Origin: CAZKTF01 sp964555565
GTDB taxonomy: Bacteria; Planctomycetota; JAJSAM01; JAKLKS01
Reading direction: 5' to 3'
NCBI GenBank assembly: GCA_964555565.1
Contig: CAZKTF010000197.1
Coordinates: 1 to 7,042, forward strand
Length of the DNA stretch: 7,042 nucleotides
Shown in pieces: positions 5,938-7,042 of this stretch. Within the stretch, counting starts at the first letter, position 1, and every line of letters starts with the position of its first letter. Under the pieces are notes generated by a model, which was not told the DNA's origin, did not search any database, and saw nothing but the letters and a program-made list of their open reading frames with translations. The position numbers were made by a program, and so were the translations under genes.

Positions 5938-7042
5938 CGCCCGACCTCCCCCGCCCGGTGCACGAGCGTCCCGTCCACCACCACCGCCAGGACCCGCGAG
6001 GCCGGCTCCAGCGGGTCCCCGTCCAGGACGAGGAGGTCCGCGTCCAGCCCCGGGGCGATCCGGCCCGCCCGGTCGCCGACCCCCGAGAGCTCCGCCGCCG
6101 TCGCCGTGATCCCGCGCAGCGCCCCGGTCCGGGAGAGGCCGAAGCGCCGGGCCCACCACGCGTGCTCGCGCAGGCGCGAGGGGTCGCCGCCCGCGGTGAG
6201 CGCGATCTTCACGCCCGCCCGCTCGAGGACCCCCGCGTTGTCGAGGGCGGGCTCCGTCCCGTCGAAGCCGGTCCCCCCCACGGGATAGAGGAGCGGCCCC
6301 ACCACGCAGGGCACGCCCTCCTTCGCGAGCGTGGCCGCCGCGAGGTAGCCCTCGCCGAGGCCCTCCAGCGTCGCCCGGAACCCCAGGTCCCGGCCCACGC
6401 GGATCGCCGTGCGGACGTCCTCCACGTGCCGCGCCGCGGCGCGCACGGGGAGGTCCCCCGCCGCGGCGCGGGCCATGGCGGCCAGGTCGGCGTCCTCGGC
6501 GTCCGGCCCCGCCTCCCTCCCGAGGATCCACGCGTCGCGGAGCGTGGCGATGACGCCCATGCGCGTCGTGGGCCGCCGGGCGTAGATGGAGCGGGCCGCT
6601 CCCCGCGCGGGGAAGTTCCCCCGGGAGGGCTCGTTCCCGAAGGCGATCTTCAGGGCCGCGGCGGCCCGGACGACGCGCACCTCCCCGCGGGGCCCGGGGG
6701 CGGTCTTCACGACCGAGGCCACGCCGCCCACGACGTTCTCGTTGCCGGGGGAGAGGAAGAGCGTCGTCACGCCCGCGCCCAGCGCGCGGCGCACGGCCCG
6801 GTCGTCCGGGTCGAAGGCGTCGAGCGGGCGGGCGCAGGGGGTGACCTCGCGGGTCATCTCCGCGTCGGGCCCCTGCACCCCCGCCGTCGCGGCGGGGTCC
6901 ACGAGGCCCGGCAGGACCCAGGCCCCGGGGAGGTCGAGGACCACCGCCCCGGAGCCGCCGACGCCCGCCGGGAGCGGGAGGCCGGCGCCCACCGCCTTCA
7001 CCTTCCCCCCCTCGAGGAGGACGACCGCCGCGCCCCTCTCCT
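5934..7042 (-). CDS. Gene A: imidazolonepropionase-like amidohydrolase, degenerate metal site (5' end outside window)
   Basis: The frame is open to the window edge, so the N-terminus is missing; 368 residues are visible. The first visible residues (ERGAAVVLLEGGKVKAVGAG) are the usual N-terminal beta segment of the family, so the GTG at 7001 is internal. Numbering visible residues, the family scaffold is clear: LPGLVD (43-48), GAGVTTLFLSPGNENVVGG (88-106), ALKIAFGN (129-136), RPTTRMGVIATLRDA (156-170) and a C-terminal GLDADLLVLDGDP (331-343). The metal site is not kept. The HxH after LPGLVD is replaced by PAATAG, the beta-5 and beta-6 His positions read RAAARH and LEGLGEG, and the beta-8 Asp is replaced in LTAGGD. 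Only the beta-4 Lys (131) remains. It is probably a pseudoenzyme of the amidohydrolase superfamily; a binding or structural role is inference. Its TGA overlaps the GTG start of gene B. Sure of the family, unsure of any function. Confidence 0.88.
   Translation of the reverse strand, partial: ERGAAVVLLEGGKVKAVGAGLPLPAGVGGSGAVVLDLPGAWVLPGLVDPAATAGVQGPDAEMTREVTPCARPLDAFDPDDRAVRRALGAGVTTLFLSPGNENVVGGVASVVKTAPGPRGEVRVVRAAAALKIAFGNEPSRGNFPARGAARSIYARRPTTRMGVIATLRDAWILGREAGPDAEDADLAAMARAAAGDLPVRAAARHVEDVRTAIRVGRDLGFRATLEGLGEGYLAAATLAKEGVPCVVGPLLYPVGGTGFDGTEPALDNAGVLERAGVKIALTAGGDPSRLREHAWWARRFGLSRTGALRGITATAAELSGVGDRAGRIAPGLDADLLVLDGDPLEPASRVLAVVVDGTLVHRAGEVGR
5944..5949 (-). promoter_or_regulatory. 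Shine-Dalgarno of gene B
   Basis: The minus strand reads GGAGGT here, 6 bases before the GTG at 5937 and inside the end of gene A. It fixes the gene B start and implies translational coupling with A. Confidence 0.75.

Noticed and set aside
5938..6531. Start of gene B far upstream at 6531
   Set aside because: The extra part is an out-of-frame shadow of gene A. GTG 5937 has a Shine-Dalgarno, a stop overlap and a signal peptide.
6999..7001. GTG at 7001 as the start of gene A
   Set aside because: The frame upstream is open to the window edge and encodes conserved family sequence (VVLLEGGKV), so this valine is internal.

Overview
The window is very GC-rich (clearly above 70% by eye). Its whole coding content is on the minus strand, read from high to low coordinates. 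It looks like the middle of one bacterial operon that runs off both edges. The genes, the Sec-type signal peptides on four of the five, the Shine-Dalgarno sequences and the GTG starts point to a Gram-negative-type bacterium with a periplasm. The high GC, the secreted amidohydrolase array, the Lys/Glu/Pro linker inside one module and the 'CCACGGAGGACACGG' intergenic repeat together suggest a Planctomycetota-like or other environmental lineage (Acidobacteriota is possible). That placement is inference from recollection, not a database result.

Layout in transcription order: gene A (7042 to 5934, 5' end missing), gene B (5937 to 4645), a 158-base gap holding most of a large imperfect palindrome (4620 to 4440), gene C (4486 to 1820, two fused modules C1 and C2), gene D (1823 to 555), and gene E (555 to 1, 3' end missing). 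A/B and C/D are joined by identical 4-base GTGA start/stop overlaps, and D/E by a TGATG overlap. Only the B/C junction is open, and that is where the palindrome sits.

All six modules belong to one fold family, the imidazolonepropionase-like amidohydrolases (COG1228 type). Each complete module has an N-terminal beta segment of the form 'GxIxxGxVLVRDGKIEAVG', an 'LPGLVD' turn, a 'GGVTT...GGxGxVVK' segment, and a C-terminal 'VTLDAARxLGVxDRVGSLxPGKDADLVxxxGDPF' segment. Only gene D keeps the expected metal ligands (HxH, Lys, His, His, Asp). In A, B, C1 and C2 most ligands are replaced while the scaffold is well kept, and E shows the same loss at its HxH site, the only catalytic site visible in it. 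The likely reading is one active secreted hydrolase co-produced with several pseudoenzyme paralogues, perhaps as subunits of a hetero-oligomer or as ligand-binding proteins. The substrate cannot be told from the sequence.

No tRNA, rRNA, CRISPR array, transposase or convincing promoter was seen. Long open frames on the plus strand are composition artefacts of the GC-rich minus-strand genes.
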